Positions 39,413-48,067 are shown, counted from the first letter of the stretch. The stretch: 64,000 nucleotides of DNA from JAKLFA01 sp964450385 (GCA_964450385.1 CAYVEC010000003.1:1-64000); one strand, 5' to 3'. Translations and numbers: made by a program. The notes: generated by a model from the letters alone, not told the origin.

Positions 39413-40510
39413 ATGAAAATCATTTCGATCGGGAATCAGAAAGGCGGCTGCGGGAAGACCACGACGGCGATCAATCTTGCGTCGTCATTCGCCCAGAATG
39501 GGAAGCGCACCCTGCTCATTGATTTGGACCCGCAGGCCCACGCGTCGCTCGGCCTGAATTTCGAATGCCAGGAGAGCATGTACAATGTGATCTCGAGACT
39601 CGCGCCCCGGAAGCTCGGGATCGTTCAGATTATCAAGCGTGTTGAGAAGAATTTTGATATTGTCCCGTCGAACCTTCTCGTTGGGACCCTCGAGCAGGAG
39701 CTTGCTGATGAGATCGGGCGCGAGACAAAGCTCGCCGAGGTCCTGGCACCGCTTCAGAGTGAGTATGATTATATTCTTATTGATTGTCCGCCGAGCCTGG
39801 GGTTCCTCACGATCAACGCGATCCGCGCGAGCCACGAGATCTATATCCCGGTTGAGACGAGCCGGTTCTCTCTCCAGGGGGTGGACCATGTTCTCGATAT
39901 TATCCGTCTGATCCGTCAGCGTCTCAATCATCCCGTTGAATATAAGGTTTTGGTGACGATGTTTGATTCCCGGCTGCGTCATTCCTTTGCGATGCTATCC
40001 AAGATGCGCGAGATGTTCGGCGAAAATCTTTTTGACACCATCGTTCATGTGAATGTGAAGCTTAAAGAGTCGGCGGTGATGGGCCGGACCGTTGCAGCCT
40101 ATGATAAATATTGCCGCGGGGCCAAGGATTATTTTTCGTTGGCCAAAGAGGTGATCGCGCACCATGACGCCCTGCCGTCGTCGCATCCGGACATCTCGGA
40201 CCGCCTGAGAGAGCTCATCCATCAGGAGACCCGCGAGATGGTCCGGCTGACCCGTTTTCAGCTTGCGGCCCCCGAGGCCCGGTCGGTCTATGTGACGGGA
40301 AGTTTTAACGATTGGTCTCTCGATGAGAAGTATCGCATGGTGTCTGATAACGGGGTCTGGTCTGTGGAGATCCCGCTCAAGCCGGGGAACTATCGGTATC
40401 AGTTTATTGTCGATGGGCGCTGGCGGGAAGATCCGGCGAACCCTGAGCAGGAACGTAATTCATTCGGTGATATCAATTCGCTTCTCGAGGTAGCATCCCA
40501 TGAATCATGA
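39413..40510 (+). CDS. ParA-family ATPase fused to a CBM48 (glycogen-binding) domain
   Basis: A 365-residue protein. Residues 1-255 are a ParA/MinD-type ATPase with the deviant Walker A GNQKGGCGKTTTAINLASSF, the A' motif LLIDLDPQAHAS and the B motif YILIDCPPSLGFLTINAI. From about residue 281 comes an immunoglobulin-like E-set/CBM48 domain (APEARSVYVTGSFNDWS, KPGNYRYQFIVDGRWREDP), the module that binds glycogen in AMPK beta and branching enzymes. No parB or origin is adjacent, so chromosome partitioning is not implied. Positioning of an envelope or storage structure is a guess. Confidence 0.9.
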   Translation: MKIISIGNQKGGCGKTTTAINLASSFAQNGKRTLLIDLDPQAHASLGLNFECQESMYNVISRLAPRKLGIVQIIKRVEKNFDIVPSNLLVGTLEQELADEIGRETKLAEVLAPLQSEYDYILIDCPPSLGFLTINAIRASHEIYIPVETSRFSLQGVDHVLDIIRLIRQRLNHPVEYKVLVTMFDSRLRHSFAMLSKMREMFGENLFDTIVHVNVKLKESAVMGRTVAAYDKYCRGAKDYFSLAKEVIAHHDALPSSHPDISDRLRELIHQETREMVRLTRFQLAAPEARSVYVTGSFNDWSLDEKYRMVSDNGVWSVEIPLKPGNYRYQFIVDGRWREDPANPEQERNSFGDINSLLEVASHES

Positions 40511-40823
40511 GGACCGGGCTATTGATGGGATCGACGCCGAAGAAAAGGTGTTTGGCTTTTTGTCATATCTGTCGCTGCTCTGCATTGTCCCCCTTCTGAT
40601 GAAACGCGAGAGCGATTTCGTTTTGTTTCATGCGAAACAGGGGCTGATCCTGTTTTTAGGGCAGGTCGCCCTCTTCGTTTTAAGCACTGTCTTCCCCTGG
40701 GTTGTCCGCCCGGGGGCGTTCATTCTTTCAGCACTCGCTTTTTGGGGGATCGTTGAGGTTCTCTGCGGGCACAAAACCGCCTTGCCGGTTGTCTCGCATA
40801 TTGCCGAAAAGATTTCTCTATAA
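40500..40823 (+). CDS. Small membrane protein, DUF4870-like
   Basis: A 107-residue protein with three predicted membrane segments (FLSYLSLLCIVPLLM, LILFLGQVALFVLSTVF, AFILSALAFWGIVEVLC). The pattern FHAKQGLILFL after a short charged loop is the hallmark of the DUF4870/chloroplast Tic20-like small membrane family. The ATG overlaps the ParA-CBM48 stop by 11 bases, so the two are translationally linked. Confidence 0.75.
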   Translation: MNHEDRAIDGIDAEEKVFGFLSYLSLLCIVPLLMKRESDFVLFHAKQGLILFLGQVALFVLSTVFPWVVRPGAFILSALAFWGIVEVLCGHKTALPVVSHIAEKISL

Positions 40824-40855
40824 GATCGCCGCTGACGATCCCTGACGACTGATTC

Positions 40856-41569
40856 ATGAGCATGATTGAGCATTTATTCCGCGCGTTACAGAGCGTCTTT
40901 GGTGCGCCGCCGAGAGTCCGGCGGCGACCGAGGACGGTTCGAAAGACAGCGTCGAGGACTAGACGCCTGGTGTCGCGTCAAGGGCGGCACGCGGGGGCGC
41001 GCGGGTCTCGGACCAAACGCCGCGAGAAGATATCGGCGCGCCGGCCCGTGGCAAAGACCGCAACAAAGGGTTCCAAAAAGACAGCTGCGACGGCGGTTAA
41101 AAAAAAGGTCAAGAAGGTTGTAAAAAAGGCTGTCGTGCGCCCCGTGACAAAGAGGCCCGTGAAGGCCGCGGGTCACGCGGCAAAAAAGGCGGCCGTTCGG
41201 CCTCCTCAGGTTCGGGCAGGTTCGCGGTCGTCAGGGGGTGCTCAGAAGATGCTAAAGAGCGGCCGACGGCCTGCCGATCAGCTGCGCAGGACATCGAACG
41301 CCGCTGCCCGCGATGAAGGGGTTTTTGTCGGTGAGATCACGCATTATTTTTCAAAGATCATGGTCTGCGTTGTGAAGATCGAGGGGGCGAGCTTGTTGAT
41401 CCACGATCAGGTTCATATCAAAGGGGCCACAACGGATATCCGTCAGGCGATCAGGTCCATGCAGATTGAAAGCCGGGATGTCACGGTCGCGCGGTCCGGG
41501 CAACTCGTGGGGCTAAAGGTATCACGGATGGTCCGTGTGGGTGACAGGGTCTATAAGGTTTCAAAATAG
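40856..41569 (+). CDS. Histone-H1-like basic region fused to an EF-Tu-type beta-barrel
   Basis: A 237-residue protein. Residues about 18-150 are extremely Lys/Arg/Ala-rich (KTASRTRRLVSRQGRH, TAVKKKVKKVVKKAVV, GHAAKKAAVRP) and should bind nucleic acid or other polyanions. Residues about 157-237 are a compact barrel like translation-factor domain 2 (GEITHYFSKIMVCVVKIEG, QVHIKGATTDIRQAI, SMQIESRDVTVARSGQLVG, KVSRMVRVGDRVYKV), as found alone in elongation-factor-like proteins and at the end of U32 peptidases. The fusion is unusual; function unknown. No clear ribosome site. Confidence 0.82.
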   Translation: MSMIEHLFRALQSVFGAPPRVRRRPRTVRKTASRTRRLVSRQGRHAGARGSRTKRREKISARRPVAKTATKGSKKTAATAVKKKVKKVVKKAVVRPVTKRPVKAAGHAAKKAAVRPPQVRAGSRSSGGAQKMLKSGRRPADQLRRTSNAAARDEGVFVGEITHYFSKIMVCVVKIEGASLLIHDQVHIKGATTDIRQAIRSMQIESRDVTVARSGQLVGLKVSRMVRVGDRVYKVSK

Positions 41570-41580
41570 GAGGGGTCAGG

Positions 41581-42330
41581 ATGAATATCATGGATGCGAT
41601 TGTCCTGGGTCTTCTCTGTGTGTCGCTCTGGATCGGATGGCGGCGGGGCTTTGTCCGAACGATCATGGGTCCTGTGTCGATGGCTGTTTGTGTTTATGCG
41701 GCCTATTATTATCTTCGGACGGCAGGCCTGGTCATCGCGGTGTGCATTTCCTTACTTGGCCCGGTGGTGATTGCGCTTCTCATGAAGCTCGCTCGGTGGA
41801 TTTTGTATAAACCCCAGGATAAGGCGGCTGAGGAGGGGACGCTCACCATGGTCAACCATTGGTTGGGCATGGCGGCAAGTTTCGGGTGGGCGGTCTTTTT
41901 GATCTGGGTGACGTATTTGGCGGTGGTGTATACCTATGTCCCGGTGCGCTTGACCATTCTTGACCCGGTCTATCGCACGGTCATTAACTCGACCGGGTAT
42001 CGGCTGTTCTGCCGGGTTTCGGGACGGGACACGTTATGCCGCGCCCAACAGTCCGGTTTTCAATCCGGCGGCGATGGGGCTGCCGTCGACATGGACCGGA
42101 TCCGGACGTCAGAGGAGTATACGCGTTTGATCACACGCCCTGAGGTGAAGCGCCTCTTTGAGAATGAAACATTTTTAACATACGCGCGCGAACGGAATTT
42201 TTCTGGGATCATTCAGGATAAGGAGTTTCAGCAGATTCTTGCTGATCCGGAGGTCTTAAAGGATTTCATGAAATTATATCAACGGATGGTTGAGGTCCAG
42301 TCAGACGCGGCGCCAGAGGCCGTTAAGTAG
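41581..42330 (+). CDS. CvpA-like membrane protein
   Basis: A 249-residue protein. The first helix (IMDAIVLGLLCVSLWIGW) and the following RRGFVRTIMGPVSMAVC match the start of CvpA-family proteins. Further membrane segments lie near 45-65 and 95-125. The C-terminal 110 residues are soluble, with RTSEEYTRLITRPEVKRLF and QDKEFQQILADPEVLKDFM repeats reminiscent of one another. A strong AGGAGG site precedes ATG 41581. It closes the group starting at 38819. Confidence 0.72.
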   Translation: MNIMDAIVLGLLCVSLWIGWRRGFVRTIMGPVSMAVCVYAAYYYLRTAGLVIAVCISLLGPVVIALLMKLARWILYKPQDKAAEEGTLTMVNHWLGMAASFGWAVFLIWVTYLAVVYTYVPVRLTILDPVYRTVINSTGYRLFCRVSGRDTLCRAQQSGFQSGGDGAAVDMDRIRTSEEYTRLITRPEVKRLFENETFLTYARERNFSGIIQDKEFQQILADPEVLKDFMKLYQRMVEVQSDAAPEAVK

Positions 42331-42352
42331 CTTGATCATCGGAGGAGAGAGA

Positions 42353-42748
42353 ATGGCAACTATTTTTTCGCGGATCATTCGGGGAGAGATCCCCTGTCAC
42401 AAGATCGCTGAGGATGAGCGGTTTCTTGCTTTTTTGGATATCCGCCCGCTCCGGCCTGGGCACACCCTGGTCATTCCGAAAGAGGAGAGTAATTATATTT
42501 TTTCTATGGAAGACACGGCCCTCGCGGACTTGATGGTCTTTGCTAAGAAGGTGGCGCGACGGATCGAACGCGCGGTCCCGTGTGAGCGCATCGGTGTCAT
42601 TGTCTGCGGGATCGAGGTCCCGCATACCCATATTCATCTTGTGCCGATCGATGCGGTCCGAGATCTGAATTTTGCCAATGCTAAAGAGATGCCGAACGAG
42701 GAGCTTGCGGCGATCGCCGAGAGGATCCGGGGTGTTGCGGAAGGATGA
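42353..42748 (+). CDS. HIT-family nucleotide hydrolase/transferase
   Basis: A 131-residue histidine-triad protein with IFSRIIRGEIPCHKIAED at the start, the PGHTLVIPKE segment and the triad HTHIHLVP. This is the HinT/PKCI branch, hydrolysing adenosine phosphoramidates. ATG 42353 after GGAGGAGAG is clearly the start, not the in-frame ATG 21 codons upstream. Confidence 0.93.
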   Translation: MATIFSRIIRGEIPCHKIAEDERFLAFLDIRPLRPGHTLVIPKEESNYIFSMEDTALADLMVFAKKVARRIERAVPCERIGVIVCGIEVPHTHIHLVPIDAVRDLNFANAKEMPNEELAAIAERIRGVAEG

Positions 42749-42762
42749 GGGGGTGATTGGGC

Positions 42763-42791
42763 TTGCAGAAATCGGCTGGCCGGATTACAAT
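42763..42791 (+). promoter_or_regulatory. Promoter of the ADP-forming acetyl-CoA synthetase gene
   Basis: TTGCAG (42763-42768) and TACAAT (42786-42791) are 17 bases apart, giving a leader of about 58 bases. Confidence 0.6.
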
Positions 42792-42855
42792 AGGGCGGTT
42801 TTTTAACATTATATGCATGGCCGCTAAAGACGGCGAAGGGGAAAGGGAGTGCAAG

Positions 42856-44925
42856 ATGTCTCAGATGTCGTCGGGAAAAAATCTAGAGGGCATGTTCCGG
42901 CCGAAAACGATCGCGGTGATCGGTGCCTCGGCAAATCCGGATAAGATCGGGTATCAGATCCTTCATAATCTGATCGCCGGAGGGTTCGAGGGCCAGGTCT
43001 TTCCGATCAATCCAAAACCCGGCGATATTCTCGGCCGGCCGGCGTTCGCCTCGGTTACGGCGGTCCCCGGTGCTATTGATCTCGCCGTTATCACCATCCC
43101 CGCGCCGATGGTGAAGGCCTCCCTCGAAGAGTGCGCCCGTAAGGGAATAAAGAATGTTGCGGTTATTACCTCAGGATTCGGTGAGGTGGGAAAAAAGGCC
43201 GAGGAGGCAGAGCTCAAGGCGATCGCAGATGCCAATGGGATATCACTCGTCGGGCCGAATACTCTCGGTGTTGTCTATTCGCCGTCGCGGATGAATGCCA
43301 GTTTTGGCCCCCAGGAGATCCTTCCGGGGAATATCGCCTTTATTTCGCAGAGCGGGGCGCTCGCGATATCGCTGATGGGCTGGACGATGATGGAGCGGAT
43401 TGGGCTTTCCTCGCTCGTCAGCCTCGGGAACAAATGTGATGTTGATGAGAAAGACTTGATTGAATATTTTAATCATGACGAGAATGTCAAGGTGATCGTC
43501 ATCTATATGGAGGGGATCAAGGACGGTCAAAAATTCATGACGACGGAGATCCGAAAGCCCGTCGTGGTCCTTAAGGTCGGCCGGTCTCAGCGTGGCGCCA
43601 AGGCCGCGGCCTCCCATACGGGATCGCTTTCCGGGTCGGACAAGATTTATGATGCGGTCTTCCGCCAGCTCGGGATCCTTCGCGCTGATTCGTTCAGCGA
43701 GGCGTTTGCCTGGTCACGGGCCTTGTCCCTGCCCTTGCCCGAGGGTGACGAGACGATTATCATTACGAACGGCGGGGGGATCGGGGTTGCGGCGACCGAT
43801 GCCTGTGAGGCAAGCGGGATCCCTCTTTTGGACGATCCGGCCTGGCTCGAGGAACGTTTTCGGGCAACAATGCCGGATTTCGGCAGCACCAAGAATCCTA
43901 TCGATATTACCGGTCAGGCCCATGGGGATAAATACCGCCAGGCCGCCGCAGTGGCCTTGAGGGAGGGGCGCATCAAATCGGCTGTGATTCTTTATTGTGA
44001 AACGGCGGTCACGGACCCGATGGAGATCGCCTCAGCGATCGAGGCCGAATATGCGGAGTCCGGCCGGAAGAAGCCCTTGGTCGTGGCCATGGTCGGTGGA
44101 GAGCGGTCGCGTTCGGCGCTTCACTTTTTGGATGAACGCGGGATCCCGGCCTTTTCATCTGTTGATGAGGCGATCTCGGCCATGAAGAGCCTGTATCAGT
44201 GGCGGACGATCAAGTCGACCCCGCGGGCACGGACAGCGGTTCCCCCGGCGCCGGCCGAGGTTGTTGCCCTTTTTGATCGGGTTCGGGCTGAGGGCCGGAC
44301 CGCGCTCCTTGAGCATGAGGCCCGCGAGGTCCTCGAGCGCTGCGGGGTGCCGACGCCGAAATGGGGATTCGCCACAAATCTTGAGGAGGCCGTGCAGAAG
44401 GCGGCAGGGATATATCCTCTTGCCATGAAGATTACCTCGCCGGATATCCTTCATAAGACTGATGTCGGGGGGGTTGTGGTCAATATCCGCAACGAGGCGG
44501 AATTAAAAGAGAAGTATGAACAGATGATGGAACGTGTTCGGCAGAAGACCCCTAGCGCAAAGATCCTGGGGGTGAATCTGATCCAGATGGTGAGCGGCAT
44601 CGAATGTATCGTCGGGATGAGCCGCGATCCGCAATTCGGTTCTGCGGTCATGTTCGGGCTCGGGGGGGTCTTTGTTGAGGCCTTGAAAGACGTCACCTTC
44701 CGTGTCGTGCCGTTTAGCGATCATGAGGCTGAGCAGATGACCCGTGAGATCAAGGCCCGGAAGGTCCTAGCGGGCTTTCGCGGTATGCGCGCGGATGTCC
44801 CTTCGCTTGTCAAAACATTGATGGCCATTCAGCAGATTGCGCCGTACGTGAAGGAGGTGGACATTAACCCGCTTCTCACGAATGCTGACGGCAGTTTTGC
44901 GGTTGATGCGCGGATCATTTTGTAA
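42856..44925 (+). CDS. acd: Acetate-CoA ligase (ADP-forming), fused alpha-beta
   Basis: A 689-residue NDP-forming acyl-CoA synthetase that converts acetyl-CoA + ADP + Pi to acetate + ATP + CoA, an ATP-yielding end step of fermentation. The alpha part has the CoA-binding fold (TIAVIGASANPDKIGYQIL), ligase-CoA domain and the phosphohistidine loop His254 (ASHTGSLSGSD). The beta part is ATP-grasp (LAMKITSPDILHKTDVGGV, GVNLIQMVSGIECIVGMSRD, KEVDINPLLTN). ATG 42856 with AAGGGAG is preferred to earlier starts. Some fused homologues are protein acetyltransferases or use other acids, but no GNAT domain is present here. Confidence 0.93.
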   Translation: MSQMSSGKNLEGMFRPKTIAVIGASANPDKIGYQILHNLIAGGFEGQVFPINPKPGDILGRPAFASVTAVPGAIDLAVITIPAPMVKASLEECARKGIKNVAVITSGFGEVGKKAEEAELKAIADANGISLVGPNTLGVVYSPSRMNASFGPQEILPGNIAFISQSGALAISLMGWTMMERIGLSSLVSLGNKCDVDEKDLIEYFNHDENVKVIVIYMEGIKDGQKFMTTEIRKPVVVLKVGRSQRGAKAAASHTGSLSGSDKIYDAVFRQLGILRADSFSEAFAWSRALSLPLPEGDETIIITNGGGIGVAATDACEASGIPLLDDPAWLEERFRATMPDFGSTKNPIDITGQAHGDKYRQAAAVALREGRIKSAVILYCETAVTDPMEIASAIEAEYAESGRKKPLVVAMVGGERSRSALHFLDERGIPAFSSVDEAISAMKSLYQWRTIKSTPRARTAVPPAPAEVVALFDRVRAEGRTALLEHEAREVLERCGVPTPKWGFATNLEEAVQKAAGIYPLAMKITSPDILHKTDVGGVVVNIRNEAELKEKYEQMMERVRQKTPSAKILGVNLIQMVSGIECIVGMSRDPQFGSAVMFGLGGVFVEALKDVTFRVVPFSDHEAEQMTREIKARKVLAGFRGMRADVPSLVKTLMAIQQIAPYVKEVDINPLLTNADGSFAVDARIIL

Positions 44926-44940
44926 GACCTGCGATTCCTA

Positions 44941-44969
44941 TTGAAAATCCGGACGTTTATTATTAAAAT
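44941..44969 (+). promoter_or_regulatory. Possible promoter of the transporter gene
   Basis: TTGAAA (44941-44946) and TAAAAT (44964-44969) are 17 bases apart. The predicted start lies upstream of the hairpin at 44988, so that hairpin would be part of this transcript's leader. Confidence 0.45.
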
Positions 44970-44987
44970 GTTGTCATATCAGAAGGG

Positions 44988-45018
44988 CGGCCTGGTCTGA
45001 GACCAGGCCGTTGTTGTT
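44988..45018 (+). terminator. Intrinsic terminator (or leader hairpin) after the acetyl-CoA synthetase gene
   Basis: A perfect 10-bp stem CGGCCTGGTC (44988-44997) with its complement at 45001-45010, a 3-base loop and a TTGTTGTT tail. It terminates the upstream gene and could attenuate the downstream one. Confidence 0.75.
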
Positions 45019-45052
45019 AGCACTTTCGTATGATGATAGAGGAAAGAGGACG

Positions 45053-46438
45053 ATGATGAAAATTAAAGCATTGGCGCTTGTGATCATTTCAGCGCTTACA
45101 GGGTTTCTTGGGCACAGGATCGGGTTTTCGGTTGAACAATCCGTGATCGTATCTGTTTTTATGATGTCGATCATCGGCACACTCTTTTTTTGGGATGTGA
45201 AATTGAGCTTTGCCTTTATTGGGGCCGGGGTCTTGTTGTCGATCGGAGCGGTGAATATGGAGGATTTTATCCGTTTCGCGTCGCTTGATGTTATTCTTTT
45301 TTTGATCGCGATGATGATCATTGTCGGCATGATGAAAGATGCGGGATTTTTTGAGTGGCTGATCACCCTGGTCCTCCGCGTCAAACGGCTGAGCGGTTGG
45401 AAGATGTTCGCGATCTTGATGATCGCCTCGGCGGTGTTCTCATCCCTGATGGGGGAGGTGGCTTCGATCATTGTCATGACGATGGTCATCCTGAATATCT
45501 GTGACTTTTTGGACGAGGATCCGTTGCCGCTCGTCATCTCATCGGTCATGGCCACGAATATTGGCTCGGCATCAACAGTGCTCGGGAATCCCGTTGGGGT
45601 CCTGATCGCGGCCCGCGGGAACCTTTCGTTTGAGGACTTTCTGACACACGCCCTTCCCGTTTCGTTGGTTGTCCTCGTTCTGATGATCCTCGTGATGGCG
45701 GGCTGGTTCCGCCGCTATCTCGCGAGCATTGATCGAAAGATCAAGGTCTTTGGGGAGGATAAGGGGTTCTTATACTTGATCTCGATCCCTCCGGATATCC
45801 GGACCCGCGTCAGTATTGGGATCTTTTTGGCGACCATCGTACTGATCGGATTCCATCGCCGCTTTGAGCTGATGCTCGGACTCGAACACAATACGATGCT
45901 GATCGTGATCCCGGTGGTCGCAGCCGGGATCGTCATGGTCTACCGGTATGACCGCGCGCGCTACTATATCGAGCATGAGGTCGAGTGGCCGTCTCTGTTG
46001 TTTTTTATGTTCTTGTTCGCTCAGGCCGGGGTGATCCAGGCCTCGGGGATCGCGGACCTCTTGGCGGATAAGTTGTTCTCGACCCTAGGGAACAGCCCGA
46101 GTCTCCTTGCCGGGATCGTGCTGCTCTCGAGCGGTTTTTTATCGTCGATCTTGGATAATGTCGTCACCGTCGCGTCCTATGTGCCGATCATTACAAGCCT
46201 GGACGCCTTTCATGTGAGTCTTAAGCCCCTGTGGTGGGCCCTGCTCTTTGGGGCGTGTTACGGCGGGAATATCACGATGATCGGGTCTACGGCCAATATT
46301 GTGGCCCTCGGGCTTCTTGAGAAAGAATGCCATATCAAGGTGACGGCCATGATGTGGCTGAAGATCGGAGCTCTTGTCGGGTTCTTGAGCATGGCGGCCG
46401 CGTATATCGCGATCGCCGTGGTGCCGAGTTTTCAGTAA
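45053..46438 (+). CDS. SLC13/ArsB/NhaD-type ion transporter
   Basis: A 461-residue inner-membrane protein with about 11-12 helices. Ion-transporter superfamily landmarks are VILFLIAMMIIVGMMKDAG, FSSLMGEVASIIVMTMVIL, the hairpin signature MATNIGSASTVLGNPVGVL, and near the end SILDNVVTVASYVPII and GNITMIGSTANIVALG. The two repeats with N(I/V)G...GNP and GN..MIGS are typical of NhaD Na+/H+ antiporters and related anion carriers. The substrate cannot be decided. The start is ATG 45053 (or 45056) after AAAGAGGA. Confidence 0.88.
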   Translation: MMKIKALALVIISALTGFLGHRIGFSVEQSVIVSVFMMSIIGTLFFWDVKLSFAFIGAGVLLSIGAVNMEDFIRFASLDVILFLIAMMIIVGMMKDAGFFEWLITLVLRVKRLSGWKMFAILMIASAVFSSLMGEVASIIVMTMVILNICDFLDEDPLPLVISSVMATNIGSASTVLGNPVGVLIAARGNLSFEDFLTHALPVSLVVLVLMILVMAGWFRRYLASIDRKIKVFGEDKGFLYLISIPPDIRTRVSIGIFLATIVLIGFHRRFELMLGLEHNTMLIVIPVVAAGIVMVYRYDRARYYIEHEVEWPSLLFFMFLFAQAGVIQASGIADLLADKLFSTLGNSPSLLAGIVLLSSGFLSSILDNVVTVASYVPIITSLDAFHVSLKPLWWALLFGACYGGNITMIGSTANIVALGLLEKECHIKVTAMMWLKIGALVGFLSMAAAYIAIAVVPSFQ

Positions 46439-46458
46439 CTGTTCGGAAGGGAAGGGCT

Positions 46459-47169
46459 GTGGGGCGTCGAGAGCAGACAACGAAGCCATCAGGAGGGTTG
46501 ATCGGATTTGTCTTCCGCTCGCCGGCCGCGGTCTTCCTCATTGTCTTGAATGTGGCTGCCTTCGCTGTTCTTCAATACACCGCGTTCGGCCAGACCTATA
46601 TTTCGGAATTGATCGTTTTTCCCGGGAATCTGATCAAAGGGAATTTCTGGTGCCTGTTCACCTCAGGGTTTGTCCACGTTAATACAATGCACCTCGCCTT
46701 GAATATGCTCGGGATCTTTGTTTTCGCGTATATTGTGGAACAGCATATGGGGTGGGCCAAGACGGTCTTTATTTATATCGGCGCCTTGCTCGTGTCGATG
46801 CTCGGATCGACCATGATCTATGCCTTGGTCATGCATCGGAATGTCGCGATCGTGGGGGCGTCGGGCGCGGTGATGGGGCTGATGGGGGCGGCCGTGCTCC
46901 TCGCACCGTTCTCCGTGACCTTTGAGATGCTCCTGCCTCTCCCGACCATGGTCAAGGGGTGGCTGTTCTTGTGGGCGGACTTGAAAGGGTTCTTGGGGGG
47001 CGAGAGCGGGGGGACGTCGCATCTCGCGCATCTGACCGGATTCGCGTCGATCGTTCTCCTGATGTACTTTTTGGCCAAGGACGACCGCAGGAAGATGACC
47101 GTCGGGTTCGCGATCAACCTTGTTTCGCTTGCCGTTGTGGTTTGGGCCAAACAGAGATTTTTTCCCTAA
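46459..47169 (+). CDS. Rhomboid-family intramembrane serine protease
   Basis: A 236-residue protein with about six membrane helices. It has the family's HVNTMHLALNMLGIFVF segment, catalytic Ser135 in GASGAVMGLMG and catalytic His191 in SHLAHLTGF. It is probably active. The best start is GTG 46459, which has a strong AAGGGAAGGG site; the upstream frame overlaps the transporter gene and is rejected. Confidence 0.92.
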   Translation: MGRREQTTKPSGGLIGFVFRSPAAVFLIVLNVAAFAVLQYTAFGQTYISELIVFPGNLIKGNFWCLFTSGFVHVNTMHLALNMLGIFVFAYIVEQHMGWAKTVFIYIGALLVSMLGSTMIYALVMHRNVAIVGASGAVMGLMGAAVLLAPFSVTFEMLLPLPTMVKGWLFLWADLKGFLGGESGGTSHLAHLTGFASIVLLMYFLAKDDRRKMTVGFAINLVSLAVVVWAKQRFFP

Positions 47170-47200
47170 TCGATCTGCGAGACGAATGGAGGAACGAGCA

Positions 47201-48052
47201 ATGCCTCATGCGATTCTGTTGATATCCTGTCCTGACCGCCGGGGGATCACGGCAGCGGTGACGAATTTTGTCTTTCAGAACGGCGGGAATATTATCCACG
47301 CCGACCAGCATATCGATGATCAGACGAACACCTTTTTTATGCGGATCGAGTGGTCTCTCGACAGCTTTGTGCTGACGCGCGAGCAGATCGTCGCACAGTT
47401 TTCTCGGATCGCGGCAGACTTCGGGATGACCTGGAAATTGTTCTTTTCTGACGAAGTCCCTCGCGTTGCGGTCTTCGCCTCACAGCGGCTCCATTGCCTC
47501 TATGATCTTTTATTGAAACATCGGGCCGGGTATCTGCCTTGCGTGATCCCGCTCATCATCAGCAATCACGAGGATGCGGCCCCGGTCGCCGCGTCGTTCG
47601 GCATTGAGTTCGCGTTTTTTCCGATTACACCCGAGACCAAGGCCGAGCAGGAGGAGCGGGAATTGGAATTGCTCAGTGCCCGTGGTATCTCTCTCATTGT
47701 CCTGGCTCGGTATCATCAGGTCCTGACCGCAGATTTCATCGCCCGCTACCCGAATCGTGTCATCAACATCCATCACTCCTTTTTGCCTGCCTTTCCCGGA
47801 CGGGAACCCTATCTGCGCGCCTATGAGCGCGGGGTCAAGATCATCGGCGCGACGAGTCATTATGTCACGGCCGCGCTCGATGAGGGTCCGATCATTGAGC
47901 AGGACACGGTGCGCGTTAGCCACCGCGACACGGTTGAGGACATGGTTCGGCAGGGTGAGGAGCTCGAAAAGATGGTTTTGAGCCGCGCCGTCCGATGGGA
48001 CCTCGAACATAAGATCCTGTGTTACGCGAATAAAACAGTTGTTTTTGATTAG
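47201..48052 (+). CDS. purU: Formyltetrahydrofolate deformylase
   Basis: A 283-residue enzyme releasing formate and THF from 10-formyl-THF. It has an N-terminal ACT domain (AILLISCPDRRGITAAVTNF) and a formyltransferase-fold domain (RVAVFASQRLHCLYDLL, RYHQVLTADFIARYPNRVIN). The catalytic segment is IHHSFLPAFPG with DEGPIIEQDTVRV. The ATG follows GGAGGAACG. In an anaerobe it may supply formate for purine synthesis or balance one-carbon units. Confidence 0.95.
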   Translation: MPHAILLISCPDRRGITAAVTNFVFQNGGNIIHADQHIDDQTNTFFMRIEWSLDSFVLTREQIVAQFSRIAADFGMTWKLFFSDEVPRVAVFASQRLHCLYDLLLKHRAGYLPCVIPLIISNHEDAAPVAASFGIEFAFFPITPETKAEQEERELELLSARGISLIVLARYHQVLTADFIARYPNRVINIHHSFLPAFPGREPYLRAYERGVKIIGATSHYVTAALDEGPIIEQDTVRVSHRDTVEDMVRQGEELEKMVLSRAVRWDLEHKILCYANKTVVFD

Positions 48053-48067
48053 GACGAGGGGGCTGTA

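Noticed and set aside
39413..40250. ParA as evidence of a plasmid or chromosome partition locus
   Set aside because: No parB, no parS-like repeats and no origin-like sequence nearby; the CBM48 fusion and membrane neighbours point elsewhere.
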